Shown here piece after piece: positions 33,232 to 46,400 of a DNA stretch of 64,000 bases. The position numbers and the translations under genes were made by a program. Origin of the DNA: Siphonodentalium dalli (lineage: Eukaryota; Mollusca; Scaphopoda; Gadilida; Siphonodentaliidae); assembly GCA_032622095.1 (NCBI GenBank), contig CP136064.1, positions 276,979,614 to 277,043,613 on the forward strand. The letters are read 5' to 3'. The first letter of the stretch is position 1, and every line of letters starts with the position of its first letter. Under the pieces are notes generated by a model, which was not told the DNA's origin, ran no database searches, and worked only from the letters and a program-made list of their open reading frames with translations.

Positions 33232-33565
33232 ATTATGACACGTGCCAACCCCAAGCATTAAGATAACTGACCATCGATTATCATCAATAAGATTGGTCAA
33301 GGATCTCGCCACCTATCAATCAGACACATCAATCAATGTCTCCCCGTCCAATTCACAGCGCTGACATCATATGCAACATTCCAAGCAATATTTCACCCAT
33401 TATGACACGTGCCAACCCCAAGCATTAAGATAACTGTCCATCGATTATCATCAATAAGATTGGTCACGGATCTCGCCACCTATCAACAAGACACATCAAT
33501 CAATGTCTCCCCGTCCAATTCACAGCGCTAACATCATATGCCACATTCCAAGCAATATTTCACCT
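33232..33565. repeat. 167-bp tandem duplication in Gypsy 3' region
   Basis: ATTATGACACGTGCCAACC starts at 33232 and 33399, and the copies differ by a few bases. Confidence 0.9.
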
Positions 33566-34155
33566 CTGATACCATGCTCTCAAAAATTTCCCTGTGCAAT
33601 TGACGGCAGATGTGAAACATTTGGTCTCTCTTACAACCAAAATCACAAATGTATACAGATCATCATGATTTTATTTACAATACAACATGCAGTTATTTAT
33701 CATATCACCAATGTACGTATATGTACCATAACTTCCTTTACAAAACATACCATGCAATATTACCGTATTATTGTATTCATTACTTCTCATACTTGTATCT
33801 CTATATTCTATCATCACACCTTATCCTACATATCAATCTAGCACGCATTATGACTGCATGTACGATCATTTTATATACCAATCCATATATGCTTTTCCTA
33901 CCATTTATTTCATAATCTCATAATATTGCGTATTATCATTTTAAAACAACTTTGTTCCACATGTATTAGTCATACCTTCACCCTAATCAATTTTACAATG
34001 CATCGATCGACTTACTATAATTTCACCATCGTCATTACACTTCATTCAGCCTCATCCACATTACACAATCACAAATACCCCAGTTATGTCCATAATTTTG
34101 ATATTACATCAGATTTTCCGCTCGCTAAAAATCTTACACGGATGGGGGGGACATA

Positions 34156-34647
34156 TGTGACATAACGCCATATACAATTGCCCATACCCCATTATAATCT
34201 CACAACTTGATTCAAACTATACGAATTTCCCAATATATAGAACCCCAAACTCAAATATTCGTGTTCGGTTCTTAAAGAAACCTCACACGTCTTACTCCCA
34301 GCGAAGACATACACACAATGAAGATGGCTCCCAAATATGGTCAAGGGAAATGACCATAACGGCGGAACCAATCCCGATGTGTATTGCCAAACGCCTCATC
34401 TAATATGCATCCCAAATAGTATATAAGAAACAGCCACATCCCATCACATCATGCTTTCACTAGACTCGTCTCATCTCGAGGTTCGTACACCTCTTCAGGC
34501 ATCACCCACACCAGGCATCACCCATTCGGGGACCTTACTTCGCGGCGACTTGATTATCACATTTGTATACACTGCTTGTATCTTATTCACGACGTAATAA
34601 AGACTTGTACCTATATATATATATATCTATGTGTTCATTACCTCACA
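34156..34647 (+). repeat. 3' LTR
   Basis: 492 bp, about 99% identical to the 5' LTR. The length difference is a longer (TA)n tract near 34612-34626. AATAAA at 34596-34601. Preceded by a G-run (34144-34150) that may be part of the polypurine tract, four bases from the LTR start. Confidence 0.95.
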
Positions 34648-35271
34648 CGCAACTGAACGAGAACTAGCGAGACGAGACGACAACCAGCCAGACGCTCATA
34701 GCATAATTTCAGCAAAGTGCGAAAAACTATTTTAACAAAGGCAGTGTCAACACGTTGTACGCAGATGGATGTGTGTTTATAGTCGTCCCATTTGCAGTTT
34801 AAATTAGTGCACACAACGCAATAATTAGACCATGATGGCCATCCATACAATTACGAAATTTAAACGTTACTCTCACAATTGTTTCCAATTGCTAATGTTT
34901 ATCCATCATTAAGACACCACAGATAAATAGGTATTAGTTGAGACGTCCTAACCTTTTTAGTATGATCTGGATTTAAATCCCCTCATGGCATAACTTCTTT
35001 AGAAAACCAATCAAGAGCCATATCAATTTGTTTCTCGATAATAAACTGCTTTGTTGTGATTTAAAAAATGTGACCCCACACATTGTTACGATCACAAGCG
35101 ACATGTATTGCGTTGTCCTATTTTCGTGTATCCACGTGACACTGCATTCACATGAGAATATTGCGTACTGCATGTTCCATTGGATCTTAATCTTGACGGT
35201 ATTTAGTCATACCGCGGTATTGCATTTAATACCGTAGTCGGTATTGTGAAGGTGGATACCGTGAAGCCCTA
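34648..35271. mobile_element. hAT-type element, copy 2, right part
   Basis: Resumes after the 3' LTR and ends ACCGTGAAGCCCTA at 35271. Highly similar to 19165-19794 of copy 1. No transposase. Confidence 0.9.
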
Positions 35272-38200
35272 AACCAGGCATCCACAGATCCGGTCATTTA
35301 TTAAATGGTGAACCATGCTTCCACAGCTCTGGTCATCTATATTATGGTAAACCATGCATCCACACTTCTGGTCATCTATTATATGGTGAACCATGCATCC
35401 ACAGCTCTGGCCATCTATATTATGGTGAAACATGCAATCAAGCTCTGGTCGTTTACTATATGGTGAACCATGCATCCACAGCTCTGTTCATTTATGATAT
35501 GGTGAGCCATGCAACCACAGCTCTGGTCATTTACTATATGTTGAACCATGCATCCACAGCTCTCGTCATTTATTTATGTAGTGAACCACGCATGCACAGC
35601 TCTGGTCATTTATTATATGGTAAACCGTGCGTACACACTCTGGTCATTTATTATATGGTGACACATGCATCCACAGTTATGGTCATTTATTATGTGGTGA
35701 ACCATGCATCCACAGCTCTGGTTATTTATTATGTGGTGAACCACATGCATCCCCAACTCTGGTCATTTATTATGTGGTGAACCATGCATCCACAGCTCTG
35801 GTTATTTATTATATGGTGAACCACATGCATCCCCAACTCTGGTCATTTATTATGTGGTGAACCATGCATCCACAGCTCTGGTCATTTATTATATGGTGAA
35901 CCACATGCATCTACAGCTCTGGTCATTTATGTGGTGAACCATGCATCCACAGCTCTGGTCATTTATTATATGGTGAACTACATGCAACCACAGCTCTGGT
36001 CATTTATGTGGTGAACCATGCATTCACAGCTCTGGTCATTAATTATATGGTGAACCATGCATTCACAGCTCTGGTCATTTATTATATGGTGAACCATAAA
36101 TCCACAGCTCTGGTCATTTATTATATGGTAAACCATGCATCCACAGCTCGGGTCATTTATTATATGGTGATCCATGAATCCACAACTCTGGTAATATATT
36201 ATATGGTGAACTATGCACCCACAGTTATGGTCAATTATTATATGGTGAACCATGAATCCACAGCTCGGGTCATTTATTATATGGTGAACCATGCATCCAC
36301 ATCTCTGGTCATTTATTATTTGGTGAACCATGCATCCACAGCTCTGGTAATATATTATATGGTGAACCATGAATCCACAACTCTCGTCATTTATTATGTG
36401 GTGAACCATGCATCCACAGCTTTGGTCATTTATTATATGGTGAACCATGCATTCACAGCTCTGGTCATTTATTATGTGGTGAACCATACATCCACAGCTC
36501 TGGTCATTTAGTATATGGTGAACCATGCATTCACAGCTCTGGTCATTTAGTATATGGTGAACCACGCATCCACAGATCTTGTCATGTATTATTATTATTA
36601 TGTGGTGAACTATGCATCCACAGCTCTGGTCATTTATTATATGGTGAACTATGCATCCACAGCTCTGGTCATTTATTATATGGTAAACCATGCATCCACA
36701 GCTCTGGTAATATATTATATGGTGAACTATGCACCCACAGTTCTGGTCAATTATTATATGGTGAACCATGAATCCACAGCTCGGGTCATTTATTATATGG
36801 TGAACAATGCGTCCACATCTCTGGTCATTTATTATTTGGTGAACCATGCATCCACAGCTCTGGTAATATATTATATGGTGAACCATGAATCCACAACTCT
36901 CGTCATTTATTATGTGGTGAACCATGCATCCACAGCTTTGGTCATTTATTATATGGTGAACCATGCATCCACAACTCTCGTCATTTATAATGTGGTGAAC
37001 CATACATCCACAGCTCTGGTCATTTAGTATATGGTGAACCATGCATTCACAGCTCTGGTCATTTAGTATATGGTGAACCACGCATCCACAGATCTTGTCA
37101 TGTATTTTTATTATTGTTATTTATTGTGTGGTGAACTATGCATCCACAGCTCTGGTCATTTATTATATGGTGAACTATGCATCCACAGCTCTGGTCATTT
37201 ATTATATGGTGAACCATGCATCCATAGCTATGGTCACTTATTATATGGCGAACCATGCATCCACATCTCTTGTAATTTATTATATTGAGAACCACATTCA
37301 TCCACAGCTCTGGTCATTTATTATATGATAAACCATGCAGCCATAGCTCTGGTCATTTAATATATGGTGAACCATACATCCACATTTATGGTCATTTATT
37401 ATATGGTGAACCATGCATCCACAGCTCTTGTCATTTATTATACGGTGAACCATGCATCCACCGCTCTTGTAATTTATTATATGGTGAACCATGCATCCAC
37501 AGCTCTCGTTATTTAGTATTATTATTATGTGGTGAACCATGCATCCACAGCTCTGGTCATTTACAATATGGTGAACTATGCATCCACCGCTCTTGTAATT
37601 TATTATATGGTGAACCATGCATCCACAGCTCTGGTCATTTATTATATGATGAACCACGTGCATCCACAGCTCTGGTCATCTATTATATGGTGAACCATGC
37701 ATCCACAGCTCTGGTCATTTATTATATGGTGAACAATTCATCCACAGCTCTGGTAATATATTATATGGTGAATCATACATCCACAGCTCTGGTCATCTAT
37801 TATATGGTGAACCATGCATCCACAGCTCTGGTCATTTATTATATGGTGAACCATGCATCCACAAATCTGGTCATTTATTATATGGTGAACCATGCATCCA
37901 CCGCTCTTGTAATTTATTATATGGTGAACCATGCATCCACAGCTCTCGTTATTTAGTATTATTATTATGTGGTGAACCATGCATCCACAGCTCTGGTCAT
38001 TTATTATACGGTGAACCATGCATCCACCGCTCTTGTAATTTATTATATGGTGAACCATGCATCCACAGCTCTCGTTATTTAGTATTATTATTATGTGGTG
38101 AACCATGCATCCACAGCTCTGGTCATTTACAATGTGGTGAACTATGCATCCACCGCTCTTGTAATTTATTATATGGTGAACCATGCATCCACAGCTCTGG

Positions 38201-39234
38201 TCATTTATTATATGATGAAACACGTGCATCCACAGCTCTGGTCATCTATTTTATGGTGAACCATGCATCCACAGCTCTGGTCATTTATTATATGGTGAAC
38301 AATTCATCCACAGCTCTGGTAATATATTATATGGTGAATCATACATCCACAGCTCTGGTCATCTATTATATGGTGAACCATGCATCCACAGCTCTGGTCA
38401 TTTATTATATGGTGAACCATGCATCCACAAATCTGGTCATTTATTATATGGTGAACCACGTGCATCCACAAATCTGGTCATTTATTATATGGTGAACCAT
38501 GCATCCACAGCTCTGGTCATTTATTATATGGTGAACCATACATCCACAGCTCTGGTCATCTATTATATGGTGAACCATGCATCCACAGCTCTTATCATTT
38601 ATTGTGTGGTGAACCATGCATCCACAGCTCTGGTCATTTATTACATGTTGAACCATGCATTCACAGCTCTGGTCATTTATTATATGGTGAACCACGCATG
38701 CATCCTCAGCTCTGGTCATTTATTATGTGGTGAACCATGCATCCACAACTCTGGTCATTTATTAAATTGTGAACCATACATCCACAGCTCTAGTCATTTA
38801 TTAACATGGTGAACCATGCATCCACAGCCCTGGTCATTTATTATGCGGTGAACCATGCATCCACAGCTCTGGTCATTTATTATATGGTGAATCTTGCATC
38901 CACAGCTCTGGTCATCTATTATATGGTGAATCATTCATCCACAGCTCTTGTCATTTATTATATGGTGAACAATGCATCCACAGCTCTTGCCATTTATTAT
39001 ATGGTAAACCATGCATCCACAGCTCTGGTCATTTGTTATATGATGAACCATGCATCCACAGCTCTGGTCATTTATTATATGATGAACCATGAATCCACAA
39101 CTCTCGTCATTTATTATGTGGTGAACCATGCATCCACAGTTCTGGTCATTTATTGTATGGTGAACCATACATCCGTAGCTCTGGTCATTTATTATATGGT
39201 GAACCACATGCATCCACAGCTCTGGTCATTTGTT
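35272..39234. repeat. 39-bp satellite, block 3
   Basis: About 100 units. Higher-order repeats are clear: the series with GCACCCACAG, CTCGGGTCATTT and TTATTTGGTGAACC at 36208-36600 recurs ~513 bp later (36723-37110), and units with TTAGTATTATTATTATGTGG recur at 37510, 37950 and 38080. Frames of up to 367 codons are artefacts of the 13-codon unit. Confidence 0.95.
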
Positions 39235-40137
39235 ATCCACGGTCGTAATCGGGAAAACAAGATTTACTGTCCCGTTTATATCTCTAAACCATTTGGTCGA
39301 TTTGGACTCTCCACATATGTCTCTTAATTACTGTACTGAAGTTTTAACTTGGTTCAGGTGCCATGATATATCAGCTAATGGGTGTAATTAAATCGGTATA
39401 CACCGATAATGGGTGTAATTAAGTCGGTATACACCGCAAGTGTATCTCTGCATGTTTGGTATATTATAGTCTTGCGTCTGGATTTGGAATAATTAGGGAG
39501 TAAGTCCGAATGTTAATAAATATTTGTGCTGTTGAAGTATGCACACGAATTGTCGGAACCGTCCATGATTAATGAACATATGAACATTATGTGCGCGATA
39601 TGTTGCGGAAAACATACTGCGAACTATAACAAGAAAACCATAGTCAGAAATGGTAACGCCACCAAGATCGTATTATTAGCCATAAATATAAATCATAATA
39701 TAAAATATATTGGTTACATGAATGGACCGCCTCAGAATTCCGTTAAGATAAGTAATTCTTCAAATTATTACAATGAACTACGGCTTATAAATTACTGCAG
39801 GTTTCTCATTCGCCATACCAGAATGCTTCTAAATGCGGATCAAAGCTAAGAGTGCGTGGCACAGCCATTGTTCATAGACATTTTACAGATAGCGAGAATG
39901 ATGCATGCTGGGAACGAAAGCATCCACAGCAAAGCCATGTGCCTACGGGGGCATGCGTTTATTATAGGGGATTTATGGTGGGCCTATAAAACTAATTATA
40001 ACTTTGTTATCTGTCATAGTTTATGCGTGAAATTTTAAACATATATACCTGGACATCTACCCCTTCCAGAATGTTGAAAAACATTTTCAGTTGCTCATCG
40101 TATTTTTATAGACGAAATAGTCCGAAATTCCAGAAAA
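39235..40137. other. no gene seen
   Basis: Contains a small tandem duplication of GGTGTAATTAAATCGGTATACACC (39382-39435) and one copy of a direct repeat (TATAAAATATATTGGTT... CAGAATTCCGTTAA) that recurs at ~40955-41010. The 107-codon frame at 39526-39849 is not recognised. Confidence 0.5.
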
Positions 40138-40848
40138 TTGCGCTAACTGCTCAATGTTTTAATGTGTTACAAAACGTCTGATAAAAATAGTTCTATCGGG
40201 AATATTCACACCATTTTTTTTTCAGAGAACATAGTGTAAATATAGTCCTATCGGGATATCGTAAAGGAGATTAATTAAACCCCTCAGACTGCCGAAACTG
40301 ACGACATTAAATTCGCTTTTTCGTGTCCCGCGGAAATGAAACTTGTCTGTCCATTGATGACGTTATTTATTTGACATAGTATTTTTTTCTTCTGTTGTAT
40401 TTGAACACTTGTTGCACGCGCAGGCTGCACGATCATAATAACTTCAACCGATAAGCGCCGACTGATACCCGCGCAACAGTTTGTCTCAAATAAATTGTTA
40501 TCAAAACGCAGGTTTATGGCCGCGGACATAAGCCGATTAAGTGTAATGTAATTTATCCATGAATTTGACTGAAAAATTGTGATTCTATCACCATTAGCCA
40601 CGAAAATGGGACCTCTAAACAGGCAAGTTTGCTTTTCGGCGGACACGAACAAGCGAATTTATTGTCGGCAGTTTCGGCAGTCTGAGGGTTAATTAATCCC
40701 GAATTAAACGGAACTACTTTACGATAGTCCGATAGGACTATGTTTACTCTATGCATGTTCTCTGAAAAAATAGTGTGAATATTCCCGATAGAACTCTTTT
40801 TATCAGACGTTGTGTAACACCTTAAAACATTGAGCAGTTATAGCGCAA
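40138..40848. mobile_element. foldback element with ~180-196 bp inverted repeats
   Basis: Left arm 40138-40316 and right arm 40653-40848 are reverse complements with scattered changes and small indels. The ends read TTGCGCTA(TA)ACTGCTCAATG. The right arm has extra bases between CGTAAAG and TTAATTAA. The interior is 336 bp and non-coding. Transposon superfamily unknown. Confidence 0.85.
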
Positions 40849-42381
40849 ACCGAAATGTGTTGTCTTGCAAGATATCCCACCGCTTTAGCTAAATTTACCT
40901 TCCTACAATATCCATAAAGAGGATCATATATTATATACCCACGGTTTTAATTATAGAATATAAAATATATTGGTTTCGCGAATGACCAACTCAGAATTCC
41001 GTTAAAATAACAATAACAACCAGCACCTATAACGAACCGTTTTACTGGACTTGGGCTACTGGTCGCGTAGTTCCGACTTTTAAATAAACGGAATTTCCAA
41101 CTCTATAAATAAAAGCCCCACAATGCATTCGCCCTGTCCACCACGCAATATCAAAATCTCAGCAGCTAGATACACCACAGGTGGCGTAATAAATGCTCTT
41201 TATTATTTCCATATCAGGAATACAGTAACAAACAAGACAGCAGTAAAATAAATGGGGACAAAAAGTTAGTGTAATCATGTATGAAATTTCCAACTGTTAA
41301 AATTCTTTATAACAGTTGTGACTCCCACCCCCTCAAAATACCTCCATCATTCGATCCCCGTCCCCATCATAATGGGGACAATAATTACTAGTTGGGATAC
41401 CAGGCAATGGTAACCATGTATTTTAACCTTTATGTTGTAGTGTAATAATGTATGAAATTTCCAACTACATGTGCATTAACTTTTTTTTACAAAAGTTGTG
41501 AATCATACACACTCAAAATCTAACTTCCACCCCCACCCCACTACACTGTCCCTTCCACTTAAAAACATTCTGGAGATCAAGTTGGCCACAGGTGTTCAGT
41601 TATTTTATACCATGACTCCCTATTGTACTGTGTACAAACATGCTATATAATATATTTGTGCTGTACACCCTACTGTGTGTGAACAGGAGTCCGACCGTGG
41701 GTAACACGTTTCTACTGTGGGTAACACGTTTTAATGGCATTTCAATGGTTAAAGTTTATACCCATAGTAGAACTACATCCGAGTTGACCTTTCATTAACC
41801 TTCCATGACCTCGATCAAAATCACTCTATTTTTAAAATGTAGCGCCTCGCGATGAAAACAATTTGATACTTTCGATTCAATTGAATATTATACTCACTAA
41901 TGCGATAAAAACGAACAGTTATTTCCGTGGAAATCACATCCAGATCAACAAATTGAACATATATTTCAAGAAATAGACGTAAAAAACTCGAACAACAAAC
42001 GGTGGATTTCAAAATGACTTTCGTGGTTTCCTGTTCACTGTACGGCGGAGAAAAAAAAGTTCCCGCAATGTGTTATATTTATATTCATTAAATTCGTATT
42101 CCCATATATATATTCATGTTGTTTATTTATGGCGGTTTCATCATGATTACAGTTTATTGTGAATTGGCTACAATGATACCATATTCGTACAATTGAATGT
42201 TGACCTAATTCAATGTATCAATACGCCTGATCAGCTGTGATAGTGTACGTCGATGTACGGCCAAGTGTGGGGAACACAACGGGGATGATTGTGAATGGTG
42301 CGACAGAATCATCTTAATTTAAGTGGGTTTATTTCGATTTCATAGCAGTTGTTGCTCCTGTACCGGTCATGGTATAAACAA
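40849..42381. other. no gene seen; diverged direct repeats
   Basis: GTATGAAATTTCCAACT with its context occurs twice (41279 and 41450). A block ending CACAGGTGGCGTAATAA (41100-41190) resembles 43425-43480. No coding signal. Confidence 0.5.
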
Positions 42382-42523
42382 AATACACACGTAGTGTTTC
42401 TGAATACCAAATTTACACCACTCGTGGGATTGATGATTTACCACACTCGCTAAAGCTCGTGTGGTAAACCATCAATCCCACTCGTGGTGTAAATTTGGTA
42501 TTCAGAAACACTACGTGTGTATT
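42382..42523. repeat. near-perfect foldback element with unidirectional CTCG motifs
   Basis: ~69-bp arms run from 42382 and 42523 to the tip GCTAAAGC at 42449-42456. The pairing is broken mainly at CTCG tetramers at 42421, 42446, 42456 and 42481. These are two exact mirror pairs, all reading CTCG on the plus strand, the same arrangement as the CGAG motifs of 3910-4074. Confidence 0.85.
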
Positions 42524-42944
42524 CTATATATACCCCACGTGTCTTGGACTGTTGCCAAATTCACAGTGCTCCATTAGAGGGCCTGCTTGGACTGTTGCCA
42601 AATTCACAATGTTAACTGCAGAGAGGTTGTATGTTATTGGAGACGTTCTAATATGACAATAGGCTGGCCTAATTAACGAACCATGCACAGCTAAATACAC
42701 ACAAGCAACTTTTAATCTTCAAATAGATACAATTGTCGGCCTCCAAAATTCAATATACTTTCTTATATACAAACAAACATTGAACTCATACCATTGTTTC
42801 ACTTAACCAAAATAGCGAATTTCCCCAAAAGAACGCATATAGACTGCGCATGCAGAAAATAAAAGATGGCCGTTACTACAAAAAAAACAGACATGCGCAC
42901 TCCAATTAAAATTACCCATAATTCAGTTCACTACACCAGGGGGC
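42524..42944. other. no gene seen
   Basis: CTTGGACTGTTGCCAAATTCACA occurs twice (42543 and 42588). Otherwise unremarkable. Confidence 0.5.
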
Positions 42945-43415
42945 TCCCAACAGGTTATACAATGTTTTCAGGCTATCAGATTATTTATATTTTCGACTTT
43001 AAGTTTACAATTTGAGCCTGTCCTCACTCTATCGATACGATTTATCATAAACATATTATACACCAGTGGCGTTAACTTTACAACTTCGGCATCTACGTGA
43101 TTATATCGGTACGATTCAGTAAGGTACAAACAATCTCCATAAAATACAGAAGGGGCTCCCAATAGGTTATTCCCATTTATTATGGGCTCCCAATAGGTTA
43201 TACAATATTTTCAGGCTATCAGATTATTTATATTTTCAACAACATATTATTACACCGGTGACTTTAAGTTTACAATTTGAGCCTGTCCTGACTCTATCGA
43301 TAGGATTTATCATATTTTCATAAACGTATTATACACCGCTGGCGTTAACTTTACAATTTCGGCATCTACGTGATTATATCGGTACGATTGAGTAAGGTAC
43401 AAACAATCTCCAAGA
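42945..43415. repeat. ~235-bp tandem duplication
   Basis: CAATAGGTTATACAATGTTTTCAGGCTATCAG-type sequence at about 42945 recurs at 43190 with small indels and is followed by matching CGGCATCTACGTGATTATATCGG blocks. Confidence 0.85.
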
Positions 43416-46400
43416 ATACATTCGCCCTGTACTCCATGCGATATAAAAAAACCAAATGCAAGTAACACCACACTAGGTGGCGTAACAAGGCTACGTGGTG
43501 TCTCACTATATAATTACCTACAGCAGCGCTAAACATTGTACAATGGCCGGCTTATGTTTTAACTCGTTTCTCTTGAACAGACACAAATTTAAATTTTAAT
43601 CTAGCAAGAGAGGTAAACGTATATAATTTCAGTGTGCATATATCATGCATGCAATATTTACACCCCCCCCCCCCCAGTCAAGTTGTCCTGATAAAATGCT
43701 ATGATGCTGGTGGATCCTGTTGAATTGATGTGATGCTGTTAGGGCAAACTGATGGCGTAACGAAAAATTACAACTATTCCAATGAAAACAAATGTTGATA
43801 TGAAATGTGATCCACTCAAGCCGCGAGCAAATGTAATTTGGCCACAGCATTAAGCGATATGGTGCTCAGCTTTAACTTGGTAATGAACTCATGACCCAGA
43901 ACTCCTCTTAATCCAATTTGGCATTGATCAACAGGCATGACATGGCAATTCTCAATATTGAAAGTAGTTATGAGTAGTTGCCTTTCTAAATGAAAATAAT
44001 CATTAAATTTCACGAATCAAGGAATAATTAAGTCTCCTCTCACGATCTTCAGATACGATAACATGGATATATGAACTTTACCTTTGAAAACAATCTATTT
44101 TAAAGAAGTTCTTGGTACCTAAAAACAGAGACATTTTCAATAGTTTTCATACCATAACAGTAAATTTAATGGGGTTATAATTTCCAACGGGTTAATGGTT
44201 AATGGTTCTTAAATACACTCTTAGAAGATCCGACGGTCCCGTACCGTTTCATCAGTTTTACGGTCAATCACCGTTGCTTTATGCGCCCCCTCAAAGTTAA
44301 AAATGTGCGTGTTTCCAAGTTCATGCCGTCAAAATTTAACAATATGTTTATCGGCGACCAAATTATATACGGCAGTGACCCCATACAGTATGATTGAATC
44401 TGACTCTTCTGATATGTATTATTTATTATTGATTGTTTGTATTCAGTGAAATGATCAGGTGTATTCATTCTGTACAATGCACAGATCCGTCTTGTCTTGC
44501 GTCCGTAATTACGTTATTTTCATGCCCCTTACTTTTATTACTCACGAATTTCTTGCGATACTAGTATACATAGTTTGATGTATCATGCTATCAAATTCCA
44601 TCGACAGATGTGGGACTATATATAAGAACGTTGTCGTCAAATCATAGTTATTACGGGCTTTGCTGTTGTCTTGAAGGTATCTATCCCAACTAGCTGTGAC
44701 TGATATATTGTCGTGATGTACGCATTTACCTGTTGAAAAAAAACTGTATTTCCAATTGACTGGACAATTTCACTCCTTACATGTTACCAAAAAGTATGCC
44801 ATTAAGATGTTTTACTTTTACAGGTACATACATTTGAGTTTTAACTGCGATGCATGTAGCTTTCTTCCTTTATGTCTTAAAAGGGCAGGCAATATTCATA
44901 AGATAGAATGGACGCAATTAGTATTACTCGTAACTGAATGATGGGCTTTTTAGCTACATGTTGTATTATCGTGTTTATTTACAGCCATATTTATACAGTA
45001 GTCAGTGAAAGGTGAACACATCACACAGTCTTTTCCTGGATTATATTCCACGAGGCAGATAACTAGTTTGATCCTCTTCAATTTCAAAGTTTCTTAAGTA
45101 TTGTATGTCACAATGTGCATTGAGGATTTAAATTTCATCAAAACTATGATCGTAATAGAAGAACTAAGATGTATTTTTCAGTTACAAATAATACTAATTT
45201 CGACCATTCTATAACATATGAATCGTAATGCCTAATGGGAAATCATATTGTCACCACGGGCTAATTCTACGGTATAAATTAGCAAATTAAGAGCAAACAC
45301 TTGGTGGTGACCCGTGAAAAAATACCATTCGTCTGAGTCGTCTGGCCCTTATTTTTCATCTGCAACTCGTTATTTTTGGATATGAAATTTATCAAACTCT
45401 TATATCCCGACATAACTCGTTAGGGATCCTCTATATATATACTAGGGGATTGCCCGTCAAAAATGACAGGTAAATAAATGTTCTTTATTACTTTCTGGTG
45501 CTCGCGTGCGTGAAATGGAAAGGTTAATAAGTGTAGTATGCTTTTCTTGTCAGTGCATGGAGGCGTGGAAACACTTTATTTCACTAAGACATGTATTTAC
45601 CCCCCCCCCCCCCCCCACTCGCTTCAACATATATGCATGCAGTTTGCTCTAAGGCGTTCGCTCTGATGCGAATTCGTCAGCTGTAGATGAGGCATTATCC
45701 GATATGATGGTCGCATCACGCACCAAACTTTCATTTCCCTTACATAAGCTATAATCGAACCACTGCACTGGTAGTTCGTGTACGACAAATGGATATACTG
45801 TGCGAGTATTTGGATTAAGAAGCAAGTGGATTAATGCCAATAGTTTAGTACGAAAGGTTCTGGTCCTCTGGACGCCTACCAATTCTTCAGTTTGAGGGTA
45901 TTCGGGTCACAACATTAATATCTAAAATAGCGCCATGCAATACTAAGCGTAAGCGTCCAAAGAGTAAATTAAAATCGAACTATTTCCATCTTGGGATAAT
46001 TGTTGTGTCTCTGCTGTAAATCGAAATTATGTCTTCGCTACCTGTTCGAATATGGCCGACATTAATGTAATTTTGATAACACACAGTGTAATGTATGTCC
46101 TGAGAACGTCCATCGTGTAGACAGGACATGGTCGGACAATGTAGCATTGTGCTTCACATGCAGGTCGGACTCGTCCGAACCCTTCGAACCATGGCTAGTT
46201 ACTCCATTGATCTTATGAGGCATGTACATTTGACACGCAACACAATAAAGATATATTACATTGTTACTATACTAACTGACGCATGCTCCTGTGGCCCCTG
46301 TGTTAGAATCGCGCTGTCCCATTGTGCACGACCTGTGGCCCATTTGTACACTGCCTATATATGGGGCTTTGGTACCATTGTGCGCTTCGCGCACATTTCG

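Larger units (their letters stand above)
22400..34647 (+). mobile_element. Gypsy/Metaviridae LTR retrotransposon with broken pol
   Basis: Two LTRs (22400-22887 and 34156-34647) bound 11.3 kb. pol order is protease, reverse transcriptase, RNase H, integrase (23.6-27.6 kb), then 6.5 kb with only remnants, including a membrane-tail segment that may be the end of an env-like gene. No gag is recognisable in the ~730 bp before protease. pol carries several frameshifts and stops although the LTRs differ by only five substitutions and a (TA)2 indel. The internal plus strand is strikingly poor in G. No clear target duplication is seen: left flank GCGAG, right flank CGCAA. Confidence 0.92.

Noticed and set aside
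35978-37081. 367-codon minus-strand frame and many similar frames at 18.6-22.2 and 35.3-39.3 kb
   Set aside because: Artefacts of the 39-bp satellite unit (13 codons); frames are open on both strands and in several phases at once.
40284-40756. Overlapping minus frames of 122 and 67 codons
   Set aside because: They lie across the arms of the foldback element at 40138-40848 and show no protein family signal.
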